A DNA stretch of 64,000 bases from assembly GCA_035275265.1 (NCBI GenBank), contig DATENC010000008.1, positions 124,001-188,000 on the forward strand. The letters are read 5' to 3'. The notes beneath the pieces were generated by a model, which worked only from the letters and a program-made list of their open reading frames with translations, made no database searches and was not told the DNA's origin. Position numbers and translations under genes: made by a program. Source of the stretch: JACQAP01 sp035275265 (lineage in GTDB: Bacteria > Pseudomonadota > Gammaproteobacteria > Burkholderiales > JACQAP01). Below, one piece after another: positions 54,639 through 63,357 of the stretch; positions within the stretch are counted from its first letter, which is position 1, and each line of letters opens with the position of its first letter.

Positions 54639-55511
54639 ATGCCGTTCGAGCTTCTTGGCGAAGCCATCATCGCCGGCGTGCTGCTCGGCTGCTTCTATGC
54701 CGCCGTGAGCGTGGGCCTTTCGGTTGCGTTCGGACTTCTCGACGTGCCGCAGATTGCACATCCGGCCTTTCTGGTGCTGGGTGCATACGGCGCATACTTT
54801 CTGGGCAGCTTCGGCCTGGATCCTTTGGTCGCCGGAGTCCTTCTTACGCCGGTCTTTTTCCTGGCCGGTCTGGCCGTTTACCGCTTCTACCACGCCGCCT
54901 TCGAAAGCCGCGGCACCGACGCGGGCCTGCGTGGGCTTGCTCTCTTTTTCGGCGTCGCGTTCATCGTGGAGGTGGTGCTGATCCTGTCCTTCGGCGTGGA
55001 TCAGCGCATGGTAGAGGCCGTTTACATAGGCAAGAGCGTCGCACTGGGCGAGATGCGAATGCCCATGCGGATGCTGGTTGCCTTCGGCGTGGCGCTGGTA
55101 CTGATCGCCGGGCTCTCGTTGTATCTGTCCGGGACGTTCACCGGCCGAGCGATCAAGGCTGTGGCACAAGACCAGATTGCGTTGGCACTGATGGGCGCCG
55201 ACCCGGTGCGCATCAAGCAATGGGCATTCGGCATCGCCACCGGAACTTGTGCGCTCGCCGGCGCCCTGCTGATCATCGTCGCTCCGGTCGAGCCCGGGTT
55301 GGGGCGTCTTTATATCGGCAGGACTTTTTGCGTTGCCGTGCTCGCAGGGCTGGGAAGCATGCCGGGCACTCTCGTCGCAGGCATCATCCTCGGCATCGCC
55401 GAGAGCGTCGTGCTCACCTCGCTCGGTGCATCCTGGGCGCCCGCAGTGGCCTTCGGGCTCCTTCTACTCGTGCTGGCCGTGCGGCCAGCCGGGCTATTCG
55501 GGCAACGCTGA
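54639..55511 (+). CDS. second Liv operon permease LivH
   Basis: 290 residues, eight helices. VLLGCFYAAVSVGLSVAFGLLDVPQIAHPAFLVLGAYGAY is the LivH start, and RAIKAVAQDQIALALMGADPVRIKQWAFGIATGTCALAGALLI the coupling loop. ATG 54639 is 41 bases after the binding-protein stop. The stop (TGA) overlaps the LivM ATG by one base. Confidence 0.93.
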   Translation: MPFELLGEAIIAGVLLGCFYAAVSVGLSVAFGLLDVPQIAHPAFLVLGAYGAYFLGSFGLDPLVAGVLLTPVFFLAGLAVYRFYHAAFESRGTDAGLRGLALFFGVAFIVEVVLILSFGVDQRMVEAVYIGKSVALGEMRMPMRMLVAFGVALVLIAGLSLYLSGTFTGRAIKAVAQDQIALALMGADPVRIKQWAFGIATGTCALAGALLIIVAPVEPGLGRLYIGRTFCVAVLAGLGSMPGTLVAGIILGIAESVVLTSLGASWAPAVAFGLLLLVLAVRPAGLFGQR

Positions 55512-56488
55512 TGGTCGAACGACCTGCCCATTGCGCCGTGAAGGGCTGGAACCGTTTCGTGGTCGGAGCAATCGCGATGCTGGTCGTCGCCGTGCTCCTG
55601 ACGCGTGTCGTAGGCAATGAGTACTTTTTCTTCGCTGGCTACGTGGTACTGCAATTCATTGTGCTCGCAACTGCCTGGAACATCCTCGGGGGCTACGCCG
55701 GTTACGTGAACTTCGGCTCGGGCGCATTCTTCGCCGCGGGCGCCTATACCGCCGTGGCCCTCATCAAGGCTTTCGCGGCGCCGTTGCTCGTTCAACTCGT
55801 CGTCGCAGCGATGGTGACAGGCCTGATGGGTTTCGCGATCGGCGCGATGACTTTGCGCCTTCGCGGAATCTTCTTCTCGATTGCCACGGTCGCAATCGCC
55901 GTGATCTGCGAAACGATCGTGCTCAACTGGGACTTCGTCGGCGGCGCCCGGGGCGCCACGGTACTACAGCCGCCTGCGCCCGCTTTTTTCGTGTCCTACG
56001 CCCGGCTGCTTTTCGTGATCATGACACTGCTCGCCATCCTCGCCGTCGTGCTGGCGCGGTACATCGAGATTTCTCGGATAGGCCGCGGATTGCGCGCGAT
56101 CCGCGATAGCGAGGAAGCGGCCGAATCCGTCGGAGTTCCGACCTTGAAACTGAAACTCTTCGCCGCGACAGTTTCCGGCGCGCTGATGGGAATCGCAGGC
56201 GCACCGTTTCCTCTCTACATGAACTTCATCGAGCCCAATTCCGCATTCAGCCTCAACTATGCAGTCTCTGCTCTGGCCATGCCCATCATCGGCGGCACGG
56301 CGAGTTGGGCCGGACCGGTGATCGGCGCAGTATTGCTGGGTTCCGTGCAGCAGATCGTTACCGTGACAATGTCCTCGGAACTTAACGTTCTTGTCCTGGG
56401 GCTGTTGTTGGTCGCGTTCGTCGTAGCGGCGCCCGAGGGCATCCTGGGGCTCGCGCGCAGACTTTCCGGGAAGGCAGGTGCCAGGTGA
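55511..56488 (+). CDS. second Liv operon permease LivM
   Basis: 325 residues, about nine helices. TAWNILGGYAGYVNFGSGAFFAAGAYTAV and EEAAESVGVPTLKLKLFAATVSGALMGIAGA are LivM blocks. Overlaps the ATPase gene downstream by 4 bases (GTGA). Confidence 0.94.
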   Translation: MVERPAHCAVKGWNRFVVGAIAMLVVAVLLTRVVGNEYFFFAGYVVLQFIVLATAWNILGGYAGYVNFGSGAFFAAGAYTAVALIKAFAAPLLVQLVVAAMVTGLMGFAIGAMTLRLRGIFFSIATVAIAVICETIVLNWDFVGGARGATVLQPPAPAFFVSYARLLFVIMTLLAILAVVLARYIEISRIGRGLRAIRDSEEAAESVGVPTLKLKLFAATVSGALMGIAGAPFPLYMNFIEPNSAFSLNYAVSALAMPIIGGTASWAGPVIGAVLLGSVQQIVTVTMSSELNVLVLGLLLVAFVVAAPEGILGLARRLSGKAGAR

Positions 56489-57213
56489 CCGGGGATTTGC
56501 TCGAAGTCGACGCAGTCACCAAGCGTTTCGGCGGATATGTCGCGCTCTCGGAAGTGAGTCTGAGCGTGCGGTCGGGCGAGCGGCTCGGCATCATCGGGCC
56601 CAACGGCTCCGGCAAGACTACGCTCCTCAACTGCATCTGCGGATCGCTGCACAGCGACGGAGGATCGATCGGATTCGACGGCGTCGACGTTACCCGCTTT
56701 GCCGCCTACAGGCGCGCGCGCATGGGCATCGCGCGCAGTTTCCAGGTCCCGCGCCCGTTTTCGAGCATGACGCTGGCCGAGAACGTCGCGGTACCGCTGG
56801 AATACGTCACGCACCGGCAATCCCTGCACGGCGCAGATGTTTCCGCCGAAGCTCGGTCCATCCTCGCGCAGATGGGTTTGGCTGACAAAGCCGATGCGCA
56901 GACCGGCAGCCTGACTCAGGTGGATTTGCGCAAGCTGGAATTGGCTCGCACGATGGCGGTCCGCCCGCGCCTGTTGGTCCTGGACGAAGTAATGGCCGGG
57001 CTATCCTCCGTCGAAGTCGATGAAATGCTCGAAATCATTCTCGGCCTGAGCCGTCAGGGCGTCACCATCATGATGATCGAGCACATCATGCGTGCGATCA
57101 TGCGTTTCTCCGAACGTGTGGTATGCATGGATGCAGGGCGCGTCATGGCCGACGGGCCGCCGGATCATATCGTGCAGGACCCCGATGTACAGAGGATCTA
57201 CCTCGGTGTTTAG
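56485..57213 (+). CDS. second Liv operon ATPase LivG
   Basis: 242 residues. Walker A GPNGSGKTT, GIARSFQVPRPFSSMT, VDLRKLELARTMAVRP (degenerate signature) and LVLDEVMAGLSSVEVDE. GTG 56485 is coupled to the permease gene. The next gene begins 8 bases inside its end. Confidence 0.93.
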   Translation: MTGDLLEVDAVTKRFGGYVALSEVSLSVRSGERLGIIGPNGSGKTTLLNCICGSLHSDGGSIGFDGVDVTRFAAYRRARMGIARSFQVPRPFSSMTLAENVAVPLEYVTHRQSLHGADVSAEARSILAQMGLADKADAQTGSLTQVDLRKLELARTMAVRPRLLVLDEVMAGLSSVEVDEMLEIILGLSRQGVTIMMIEHIMRAIMRFSERVVCMDAGRVMADGPPDHIVQDPDVQRIYLGV

Positions 57214-57934
57214 ATTAGCGATCGATTCTCTCGAGGCGGGATATGGGGCCGTGAGGGCGCTGCACGGCGTGTCGCTCGAGGTCAGACAGGGCGAGACCGT
57301 GGCCTTGCTTGGAACCAACGGCAACGGCAAAAGCACGTTGATGAAATGCATCATGGGATTGCTCAAACCCTCCCGCGGCACGATCGTTCTGGAAACGGAC
57401 GGCGAGCGAGTCGAGCTGACCGGAAGAAACCCCCATGAGATCGTCGCGCTGGGCGTGGTGATGGTTCCGGAGGGTCGCCGTCTTTTCCCCAAGCTCAGCG
57501 TCAGAGAAAATCTTCTGCTCGGTGCATTCCGGCGCGGGGCACGAGGCGCCATCGAGCAGAATCTTGCGCTCTGCCACGAAGCCTTCCCCGTTCTGCAGGA
57601 ACGATCCTCGCAAGTGGCGGGGAACCTGAGCGGCGGCCAGCAGCAGATGCTCGCGATTGCGCGTGCAATCATGTCGGCGCCGAGGCTCCTTCTGGTCGAC
57701 GAACCTTCGGTGGGCCTGTCGCCGGTTCTGGTGAAACAGATGATCGACATGATCGCGGCGCTCAAGCAGCGCTTCGGCCTGACGGTGTTGATGGCCGAGC
57801 AGAATTTCCATCAGGCCAGCCGTATTGCGGACCGGGGTTACATCATCGTTCATGGTGAAATCGCCTTCCAAGGCAGGAACCTGAGCGAACTGCAGGGCAG
57901 CGAACTGGTGAAAAGCTACTATCTGGGGTCATGA
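57206..57934 (+). CDS. second Liv operon ATPase LivF
   Basis: 242 residues. LAIDSLEAGYGAVRALHGVSLEV starts the fold; Walker A GTNGNGKST, MVPEGRRLFPKLSVRENLLLGA, LSGGQQQML signature and LLLVDEPSVGLSPVLV follow. GTG 57206 is used because it begins the conserved FRLAIDSL strand and follows AGAGGAT; the frame is open further upstream within LivG. Confidence 0.92.
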   Translation: MFRLAIDSLEAGYGAVRALHGVSLEVRQGETVALLGTNGNGKSTLMKCIMGLLKPSRGTIVLETDGERVELTGRNPHEIVALGVVMVPEGRRLFPKLSVRENLLLGAFRRGARGAIEQNLALCHEAFPVLQERSSQVAGNLSGGQQQMLAIARAIMSAPRLLLVDEPSVGLSPVLVKQMIDMIAALKQRFGLTVLMAEQNFHQASRIADRGYIIVHGEIAFQGRNLSELQGSELVKSYYLGS

Positions 57935-57970
57935 CTTGAAGTGGCCACGGACGAACACGGGAGAGCGACG

Positions 57971-58873
57971 ATGGCATCACTGCCGCGCGTAGGTTGGATC
58001 GGTGCCGGACGTATGGGCGTGCCGATGGCCGGTTTCATTTTGAAAGCCGGTTATGTGCTGAGTGTTTTTTCGCCCACCCCGGCAAGCCGGCAGAAACTTG
58101 TTGCGCTCGGGGCCCGGGAGACCGTGAGCGCGGCGCAATGCGCACGCGCCGCGGAAGTCATATTCGCCGCCGTCCCCGACGACGCCGCGTTGCGTGAAGT
58201 AGCGCTCGGACCGCACGGTGTGCTGGCCAACGCCGGGACTGGCGCGATCTTCGCGGACACCAGCACCGTTTCGCCGGAAATTTCCGCCGAGATCGATCGC
58301 GAAGCGGCGGCGCGCGGCGTGGCCTACCTGCGCATGCCCATTTCAGGCAACGCCACGTCTGCCCGAAGCGGAGACATCACGGTACTCGTGTCGGGACCTG
58401 AGGCGGCGTGGCGCAGCGTGAAACCCATCGTCGAGACATTCAGCAGGGCGCAAGTGTACTTGGGTGCCGGGGAGCAGGCGCGCTATATGAAGCTCGTGGT
58501 CAACGCGGTGGTCGTCAGCACTGCACAGGCAATGGCGGAAGCGTTGACGCTGGGTCGCAAGGCCGGACTCGAATGGAACCTCATGCTCGACACCATCGCG
58601 AACAGCACCATCGCCTCTCCCTGGCTCAAGGCGAAGATCGCGCTGCTGAAGCCGCGGGACTTCACGCCGACGATGACCCCGAGGCTGATCCTGAAGGATA
58701 TCGATTTGATGCTCGCCGCCGCGCGCGTCAACGATGTGACCATGCCCTTGACGTCGCTGACGCGCGAGCTTTGGCAGGATCTGGTGAGCGAGGGTTATGG
58801 TGACCAAGATTACATGGCGGCAGTGAAGCTGGCCGAGAAACGCTCCGGCGTGGTCACCGATAGCGAAGATTGA
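57971..58873 (+). CDS. NAD(P)-dependent beta-hydroxyacid dehydrogenase (3-hydroxyisobutyrate dehydrogenase family)
   Basis: 300 residues. VGWIGAGRMGVPMAGFILKAGY is the cofactor loop; DTSTVSPEISAEI the substrate-binding region (DxSTxxP-like) and GEQARYMKLVVNAVV contains the catalytic Lys. It oxidises a beta-hydroxyacid to the semialdehyde or reduces the reverse. ATG 57971 with GGGAGAG is chosen over GTG 57941. Probably cotranscribed with the Liv operon and the monooxygenase gene. Confidence 0.9.
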   Translation: MASLPRVGWIGAGRMGVPMAGFILKAGYVLSVFSPTPASRQKLVALGARETVSAAQCARAAEVIFAAVPDDAALREVALGPHGVLANAGTGAIFADTSTVSPEISAEIDREAAARGVAYLRMPISGNATSARSGDITVLVSGPEAAWRSVKPIVETFSRAQVYLGAGEQARYMKLVVNAVVVSTAQAMAEALTLGRKAGLEWNLMLDTIANSTIASPWLKAKIALLKPRDFTPTMTPRLILKDIDLMLAAARVNDVTMPLTSLTRELWQDLVSEGYGDQDYMAAVKLAEKRSGVVTDSED

Positions 58874-58891
58874 ATCGGGGAAAGAAGAATC

Positions 58892-60127
58892 ATGGCAACT
58901 GACGCAGGCATCCATCGCGGACGAGTCATCGTCATAGGCGGCTCGCTTGTCGGGCTGATCGCGGGCAATTTGTTTCACCGGATGGGTTGGGATGTCCATG
59001 TTTTCGAACGCGTGAGCGGCAATGTCGAAGGCCGCGGCGCAGGGATCACCATCCTTCCCGGGCTTGTCGATGGATTTCGCGCAGCAGGTGCCGATGTATC
59101 CGAGCAATCCCTGGGCGTCGAGCTACCGGCGCGCATCGCGCTGGACAAGGCGGGGAGGGTCGTCGCCGAGCGTCCCTTCCGGCAGGTGATGACATCGTGG
59201 AAGCGTCTGTACGATGCGCTGAAGAATATATTCCCGGACGAGCACTATCACGCAGGCATGACGCTCGAGCACGTCGAGCAGAACGACGCCAACGTGACTG
59301 CGTGTTTTGTCGGCGGCGAACGCGTCGAGGCCGACCTTCTCATCGGTGCCGACGGATTGCGCTCCACGGTGCGCAGTCAGTTCCTGCCCCAGCTTAAGCC
59401 GTTCTACGCCGGCTACATTGCCTGGCGCTGCCTGGTGGACGAAGGCGAGCTCTCTGCGCCGACTCACGCAGCATTGTTCAATCGCTACACGGTCTGCGTC
59501 GCGCCCGGACAACAGGGCGTCGGCTATGCAGTGCCCGGACCGGGCCACAACGTCGAGCCAGGGCACAGGCAATTCAACGTCGTCTGGTATTACCCGGTGC
59601 CCGAAAGCCGTCTGCGTTCGCTCATGACCGACGATACCGGCCGTTACCATCCAAACGGGATTCCGCCGGCTTTGATCCGCTCCCGGTTGCGGCAAGAGAT
59701 GGTGGAGAAAGCACAACTGGTGTTAGCGCCGCAGTTCGCGGAAGCCGTCGGGCGCGCGAAGCTGCATTTCTTCCAACCGATCGTCGATCTCGAGCTGTCG
59801 CGCCTGGTTTTCGGGCGCGTGGTCATCATCGGCGACGCGGCATTTACTGCCCGGCCGCATGTCGCGATGGGCGTACCCAAGGGTGCCGGTGATGCGGTCG
59901 CGCTGGTGGACGCCATCAGGCTGGGCGGCCACGACCCTTTTGCCGGTCTCGAGCGTTTCGAAGCCCGGCGCCTGCATATGGGCCGCGCCATTGTTGCACG
60001 CGGCCGATACCTCGGATCCTACATGGAAGCCCAGTTGAAATCGGACGTAGAGCGCCGCGGTGCGGAAGTAATGCGCGTGCCCGAGCGCGTGATGATGGAG
60101 ACGGCGGCGCCGATGGACTTTGGCTAG
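58892..60127 (+). CDS. FAD-dependent monooxygenase, 2,6-dihydroxypyridine hydroxylase-like
   Basis: 411 residues, group A flavin hydroxylase. VIVIGGSLVGLIAGNLFHRMGWDVHVFERV is the FAD loop, LIGADGLRSTVR the DG motif and RVVIIGDAAFTARPHVAMG the GD motif. TSWKRLYDALKNIFPDEHYH and FYAGYIAWRCLVDEGEL resemble the 2,6-dihydroxypyridine 3-hydroxylase group, so a ring-hydroxylated N-heterocycle is a reasonable substrate guess. ATG 58892 is 18 bases after the dehydrogenase stop. Confidence 0.85.
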   Translation: MATDAGIHRGRVIVIGGSLVGLIAGNLFHRMGWDVHVFERVSGNVEGRGAGITILPGLVDGFRAAGADVSEQSLGVELPARIALDKAGRVVAERPFRQVMTSWKRLYDALKNIFPDEHYHAGMTLEHVEQNDANVTACFVGGERVEADLLIGADGLRSTVRSQFLPQLKPFYAGYIAWRCLVDEGELSAPTHAALFNRYTVCVAPGQQGVGYAVPGPGHNVEPGHRQFNVVWYYPVPESRLRSLMTDDTGRYHPNGIPPALIRSRLRQEMVEKAQLVLAPQFAEAVGRAKLHFFQPIVDLELSRLVFGRVVIIGDAAFTARPHVAMGVPKGAGDAVALVDAIRLGGHDPFAGLERFEARRLHMGRAIVARGRYLGSYMEAQLKSDVERRGAEVMRVPERVMMETAAPMDFG

Positions 60128-60136
60128 GCCGCTTGC

Positions 60137-60325
60137 TCAGTCCTGCAGAAAGCAGCACAAGAAGGGCGTCGCGAGACGGCCGTTTTCTTTCTGGGTTGTA
60201 TGCCAATGAATGCTGTCACGACGCCCGATGTACCAGGAGAGTTCAATCGTGGCTTCCTCCGGCCTTCGCAGCGAACACACGTGGTAGGAAATTATCGTCC
60301 GATCGATGACAGGCGTAGCGCGCAA
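60137..60325 (-). CDS. possible small protein, 62 aa, divergent from putA (doubtful)
   Basis: A 62-residue frame (MRATPVIDRTIISYHVCSLRRPEEATIELSW..., His and Cys containing) lies on the opposite strand, just upstream of the putA gene. Composition is unbiased, unlike most shadow frames, but no ribosome site, terminator or family is seen. It is offered only as a candidate. Confidence 0.2.
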   Translation of the reverse strand: MRATPVIDRTIISYHVCSLRRPEEATIELSWYIGRRDSIHWHTTQKENGRLATPFLCCFLQD

Positions 60326-60359
60326 ATTCAGGTAGCGTAAAATTCGCGCGGGATTTCAT

Positions 60360-63329
60360 ATGGACGAAATGTTGTCCGCAGCAATCGCGCGCGACCACCG
60401 GATTGCGGAGGCGGCGGCCGTGCGCCGATTGCGCAGCCTCTATCCTCAAGAAGCCTCCGGCGCGCGGGTCACCGAACGCGCGCTGGAACTCGCGGCGCAC
60501 GCGCGGGCCGCGCCTGCGGGAGCGCTCAGCGCCGAGTCATTTCTGCGCCATTACGGCCTCTCGACCCGGGAGGGCGTCGCTCTGATGTGCGTGGCCGAGG
60601 CGCTGCTGCGCATTCCCGATTCCGAGACCGCCGATGCGTTGCTGCGGGATAAACTCGCCGACGGTAGATGGGACGAAGGCGACGACGAGTCCTGGTTCGC
60701 CAGCGCGGCTGATTGGGGACTCATGCTAACCGGGACGCTCGCGCGCTGGCACGACTCGGAGGACGACGGACCGCGGGCGCAATTGAAACGGCTCGCGGCC
60801 CGGCTGGGCGAGCCGCTCGTACGAGCGGCAGTACGCCAGGCAATGCGCATCCTCGCGGAGCAGTTCGTCCTCGCCGAGACCATCGAGGACGCAGTGGAAA
60901 GAGCGGCGGCACGCCCGCTGTACCGCTTTTCCTACGACATGCTGGGCGAAGGCGCACGCAGCACCGAAGATGCGGCGCGGTATTTCCATTCGTACCTGCA
61001 TGCAATAAATTCCATAAAAACGCCGGATACCCTCTCCATCAAACTTTCGGCGATGCACCCGCGTTTCGAGGAAGCTAAGCGCGCCCGAGTCTTTTCCGAG
61101 CTATTACCAAAACTCAAGGAACTCGCACGAATTGCCACCGGGCGTGGCGTCGCCCTCACCATTGACGCGGAGGAATCCGAGCGCCTCGAACTCACGCTCG
61201 ATCTGCACGCAGCACTTTCAAGAGAATCCACCATTGGACTCGCTGTTCAGGCGTATCAGAAACGCGCTCTCGCTGTCTGCGAATACCTGATCGCGCTCGG
61301 GCGCTCGGAGAAGCGACGTCTTCCCATTCGCCTCGTGAAAGGTGCCTACTGGGACGGCGAGATCAAGCGCGCACAACAGCTCGGCATGCCGGATTACCCG
61401 ATCTTTACGCGCAAGCCCGCTACCGACGTTTCCTACGTGGCCTGTGCTGCCAAGCTTCTTTCGGCACCCGAGGCAATCTACCCGGCCTTCGCCACGCACA
61501 ACTGCCGGACGGTCGCGACGATCCTCGAACTTGCCGGTCACCGAGAGTTCGAGTTTCAGAAGCTTCTCGGAATGGGCGACGCACTCTACGACACTCTGCT
61601 CGCCGAGAACGCCAACCAGAAGAGCATCATCTGCCGCATCTACGCGCCGGTGGGGAGCTACAACGAGCTGCTGCCCTACCTGGTGCGGCGACTGCTCGAG
61701 AACGGCGCCAACACTTCTTTCGTGCACCAGATCGCCGATCCCGGCGTGCCGCTCGAAGCGCTAGTCGCCGATCCGCTCGCCGCGCTGCCCGACCCCTACT
61801 CACCCGACCCGTGCATCCCCCTGCCGCGCAATCTTTATCCCGACCGCCTCAACTCGCTGGGTCTGGATCTTTCGCAGAATTCCGTCCTGAAGAATCTCCA
61901 CGACAAAATCCTCTCCGACCGCAAGCACGGCCTTCCCAACGTCGCAGTCGGGTCTTCCCACGCTCTCGACTCCGCTATCGTCCGTGCAACCGAAGCCTTC
62001 GAAGTCTGGTCGCGCGTCCCGACTGCCGGGCGCGCGGGGGTCCTGGAGCGCGCCGCCGATGGTCTTGAAGAACGGATGGTCGAGTTGGTCTCGTTGATCG
62101 TCCGCGAAGGTAAACGCACCTTGGCCGACGCCGTCTCCGAAGTACGCGAGGCGGCAGATTTCTGTCGCTATTACGCTCTGCAGACTCGCAGCAAATTCCA
62201 GCCTTCACTTCTTCCCGGCCCGGCCGGCGAGCGCAATGAACTCGCCCTGCACGGCCGCGGCGTTTTCGCCTGCATCAGCCCCTGGAACTTCCCGCTCGCT
62301 ATCTTCACCGGCCAGGTCGCTGCGGCGCTCGCCGCCGGCAACACGGTGATCGCGAAACCCGCTGAGCAGACACCCCGAATTGCGCTTCAAGCAATCTCGC
62401 TGCTGCACGCCGCAGGCATCCCGGCGGATGCCGCAATCTGCGCGATCGGCGACGGCGAGTCGGTCGGCGCGCCGCTCGTCGCCGATCCGCGAATCGCCGG
62501 TGTAGCTTTCACCGGCTCGATCGAGACCGCGAAGCGCATCAATACCGCACTTGCCGCGCGAGATGGGCCGATCATTCCACTCATCGCGGAAACCGGCGGC
62601 GTAAACGCCATGGTGGTGGATTCCTCGGCGCTGCCCGAGCAAGTCGTGGACGACGTGGTCGTGTCCGCTTTTCAGAGCGCGGGCCAACGCTGCTCGGCAC
62701 AGAGAATCCTGTTCGTCGATGAAGGCTGCGCCCTGCGCGTTCTGCGGCTGATTGCCGGTGCGCTCGCCGGATTGAAGGTCGGCGACCCAGCCGAGCCCGA
62801 AACCGACGTCGGGCCGCTAATCGACGCCTCCGCCCACGCCACGCTCGCACGCCATGTCGAAAGACTGCGCAGAAGTGCGAAGCTGATCGGCGAAGCGCCG
62901 CTTCCCGCGAAACTCCCGGAGGGCCATTTCATCGCCCCGATTGCCTTCGAACTCCCGTTCGACGCCCTCCCCCGTATCGAGATCTTCGGCCCGATTCTGC
63001 ACGTCGCGACCTACAAGCGGAAAGACCTCGAGACCGTCCTGGAGTGGCTGCGCCACAGCGGTTACGGACTCACCCTCGGCATCCACAGCCGCATCGAGAG
63101 TTTCGTCGACCACGTTGTCCGCTCCGCGCGCGTGGGCAACATTTATGTCAACCGCAGCATGATCGGAGCGGTAGTCGGCGTGCAGCCCTTCGGGGGCGAA
63201 GGTCTCTCGGGTACCGGTCCCAAGGCCGGCGGGCCGCACTACCTTCCGAGATTCGCAACCGAGAGAACGGTGACCGTCAACACCGCCGCGGTCGGCGGCG
63301 TCACCGAGTTGCTGACCGATCGAAAGTAA
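60360..63329 (+). CDS. putA: bifunctional proline dehydrogenase / L-glutamate gamma-semialdehyde dehydrogenase, PutA without DNA-binding domain
   Basis: 989 residues. The FAD proline dehydrogenase barrel spans about 60-460 (IRLVKGAYWDGEIKRAQ, FATHNCRTVATI, FQKLLGMGDALYDTLL). The P5C dehydrogenase domain follows from about 510 (ISPWNFPLAIFTGQVAAALAAGNTVIAKPAEQTP), with catalytic Glu in AETGGVNAM and Cys in SAGQRCSAQRI. The N-terminus has no ribbon-helix-helix, so it is not an autorepressor; the length fits the short PutA class. Converts proline to glutamate. Confidence 0.95.
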   Translation: MDEMLSAAIARDHRIAEAAAVRRLRSLYPQEASGARVTERALELAAHARAAPAGALSAESFLRHYGLSTREGVALMCVAEALLRIPDSETADALLRDKLADGRWDEGDDESWFASAADWGLMLTGTLARWHDSEDDGPRAQLKRLAARLGEPLVRAAVRQAMRILAEQFVLAETIEDAVERAAARPLYRFSYDMLGEGARSTEDAARYFHSYLHAINSIKTPDTLSIKLSAMHPRFEEAKRARVFSELLPKLKELARIATGRGVALTIDAEESERLELTLDLHAALSRESTIGLAVQAYQKRALAVCEYLIALGRSEKRRLPIRLVKGAYWDGEIKRAQQLGMPDYPIFTRKPATDVSYVACAAKLLSAPEAIYPAFATHNCRTVATILELAGHREFEFQKLLGMGDALYDTLLAENANQKSIICRIYAPVGSYNELLPYLVRRLLENGANTSFVHQIADPGVPLEALVADPLAALPDPYSPDPCIPLPRNLYPDRLNSLGLDLSQNSVLKNLHDKILSDRKHGLPNVAVGSSHALDSAIVRATEAFEVWSRVPTAGRAGVLERAADGLEERMVELVSLIVREGKRTLADAVSEVREAADFCRYYALQTRSKFQPSLLPGPAGERNELALHGRGVFACISPWNFPLAIFTGQVAAALAAGNTVIAKPAEQTPRIALQAISLLHAAGIPADAAICAIGDGESVGAPLVADPRIAGVAFTGSIETAKRINTALAARDGPIIPLIAETGGVNAMVVDSSALPEQVVDDVVVSAFQSAGQRCSAQRILFVDEGCALRVLRLIAGALAGLKVGDPAEPETDVGPLIDASAHATLARHVERLRRSAKLIGEAPLPAKLPEGHFIAPIAFELPFDALPRIEIFGPILHVATYKRKDLETVLEWLRHSGYGLTLGIHSRIESFVDHVVRSARVGNIYVNRSMIGAVVGVQPFGGEGLSGTGPKAGGPHYLPRFATERTVTVNTAAVGGVTELLTDRK

Positions 63330-63357
63330 CGAAACCCTTTCAGCCCGTACGCAGGAG

